Positions 63,553 through 64,000 of a DNA stretch of 64,000 nt are shown here, piece after piece. This stretch comes from Dysidea avara. Lineage: Eukaryota > Porifera > Demospongiae > Dictyoceratida > Dysideidae. The position numbers and the translations under genes were made by a program. The stretch lies in contig NC_089272.1 of assembly GCF_963678975.1 (NCBI RefSeq), forward strand, positions 42,289,391 to 42,353,390. The letters run 5' to 3'. The notes beneath the pieces were generated by a model. It was not told where the DNA came from, ran no database searches, and saw only the letters and a list, made by a program, of their open reading frames with translations. The number at the start of each line of letters is the position of its first letter. Positions within the stretch are counted from its first letter, which is position 1.

Positions 63553-64000
63553 ATGACTGTTTATCTTTCTAAATTATTGTGGATGTATATAGGTGAAAGT
63601 GATTAAAGATTTACATGTTACTAATCTAAAAACAGAGATACACAAATATATATTTGACATCACCAAAAGTTTCAAACTTTAACAAGAGCAATACAGCCAT
63701 AATGTGAATGATAGGAGGCACCAAAAAATTACTATCAAGTTCTACACTATGGCAGTGCAAGTTGACAGATGAAATATGCACAATATTAAGTAGCACACTT
63801 CTCCTATATGTCAGGAAGGCTGTCAGAGTAGTTTTGAACAGCAGAACAAGATGTTTCAAGCAACTAATTTTTAAACCTGAATAGAATTTCACATTTCCAT
63901 ATTTCAACGTTTTTGTCACAAGTTGATAGGAGCAACCACTATGGAGTTATGGATCATTTATAAAGGTATGTAAAGGGTTTGCATGTCTAGTTTTGGCCAC
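63553..64000. other. no gene recognised
   Basis: A 97-codon minus-strand open frame shows no domain. Nothing else is supportable. Confidence 0.4.

Overview
This is a window of animal nuclear DNA that consists almost entirely of transposable elements. It is A/T-rich and has no ribosome-binding sites or bacterial-style operons. It contains broken CR1/jockey-like LINEs, a Ty3 LTR retrotransposon, a DIRS-type tyrosine-recombinase retroelement, a tRNA-derived SINE and many small non-autonomous DNA elements whose target-site duplications can be read directly. I could not establish any intact host gene, tRNA gene or rRNA gene. The mix of DIRS elements, PHD-finger LINE ORF1 and very numerous small inverted-repeat elements suggests a marine invertebrate, most plausibly a demosponge (for example Dysidea-like). 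That is recall-based inference and was not tested.

Layout. 1-6.3 kb: small inverted-repeat elements, a LINE tail split by a TTAA element, and a hAT-like element. 6.3-11.9 kb: one LINE fragment opened by two insertions, namely a second LINE tail with an 18-bp target duplication and a 3.8-kb rolling-circle-like element (copy C). 12-19 kb: small elements, a LINE ORF1 with a PHD finger running into a SINE, and more LINE tails. 19-31 kb: two inverted copies of an unclassified repeat flank unrecognised coding remnants; the right-hand copy holds a 4.7-kb Ty3 element with 84-bp LTRs. 31.4-36.7 kb: a DIRS-like element (gag, RT-RNase H, tyrosine recombinase), with a palindromic tandem array beside its gag. 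37-43 kb: small elements, an unrecognised decayed coding region and a local duplication. 43.1-56.6 kb: a dispersed repeat holding two 6-kb insertions (copies A and B) of the same family as C. Each starts with a 0.32-kb near-perfect foldback, carries 4-5 kb of a 31-bp tandem repeat and ends in a short hairpin. 57.4-61.1 kb: a decayed LINE with ORF1, endonuclease and RT. 61-64 kb: small elements and a strong 119-bp hairpin.

The main result is the A/B/C family. Three insertions share a 5'-TC foldback tip and a 3' hairpin followed by TTGA. All sit exactly between A and T of an AT dinucleotide. The empty sites can be read from another copy of the host repeat (A, B) or from restoration of a LINE reading frame (C). 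The hairpin stem differs in sequence between A/B and C yet stays paired. This points to a rolling-circle (Helitron/Helentron-like) family in which a minisatellite has expanded inside the mobile unit. No transposase or helicase is present in the window.

Layering gives relative ages: small elements sit in LINEs, a hAT element sits in the tandem array of copy B, a 251-bp element sits in the Ty3 pol gene, and the Ty3 element sits in the unclassified inverted repeat. Nearly every coding region carries stops or frameshifts, so the window looks like a graveyard of elements and not an active locus.
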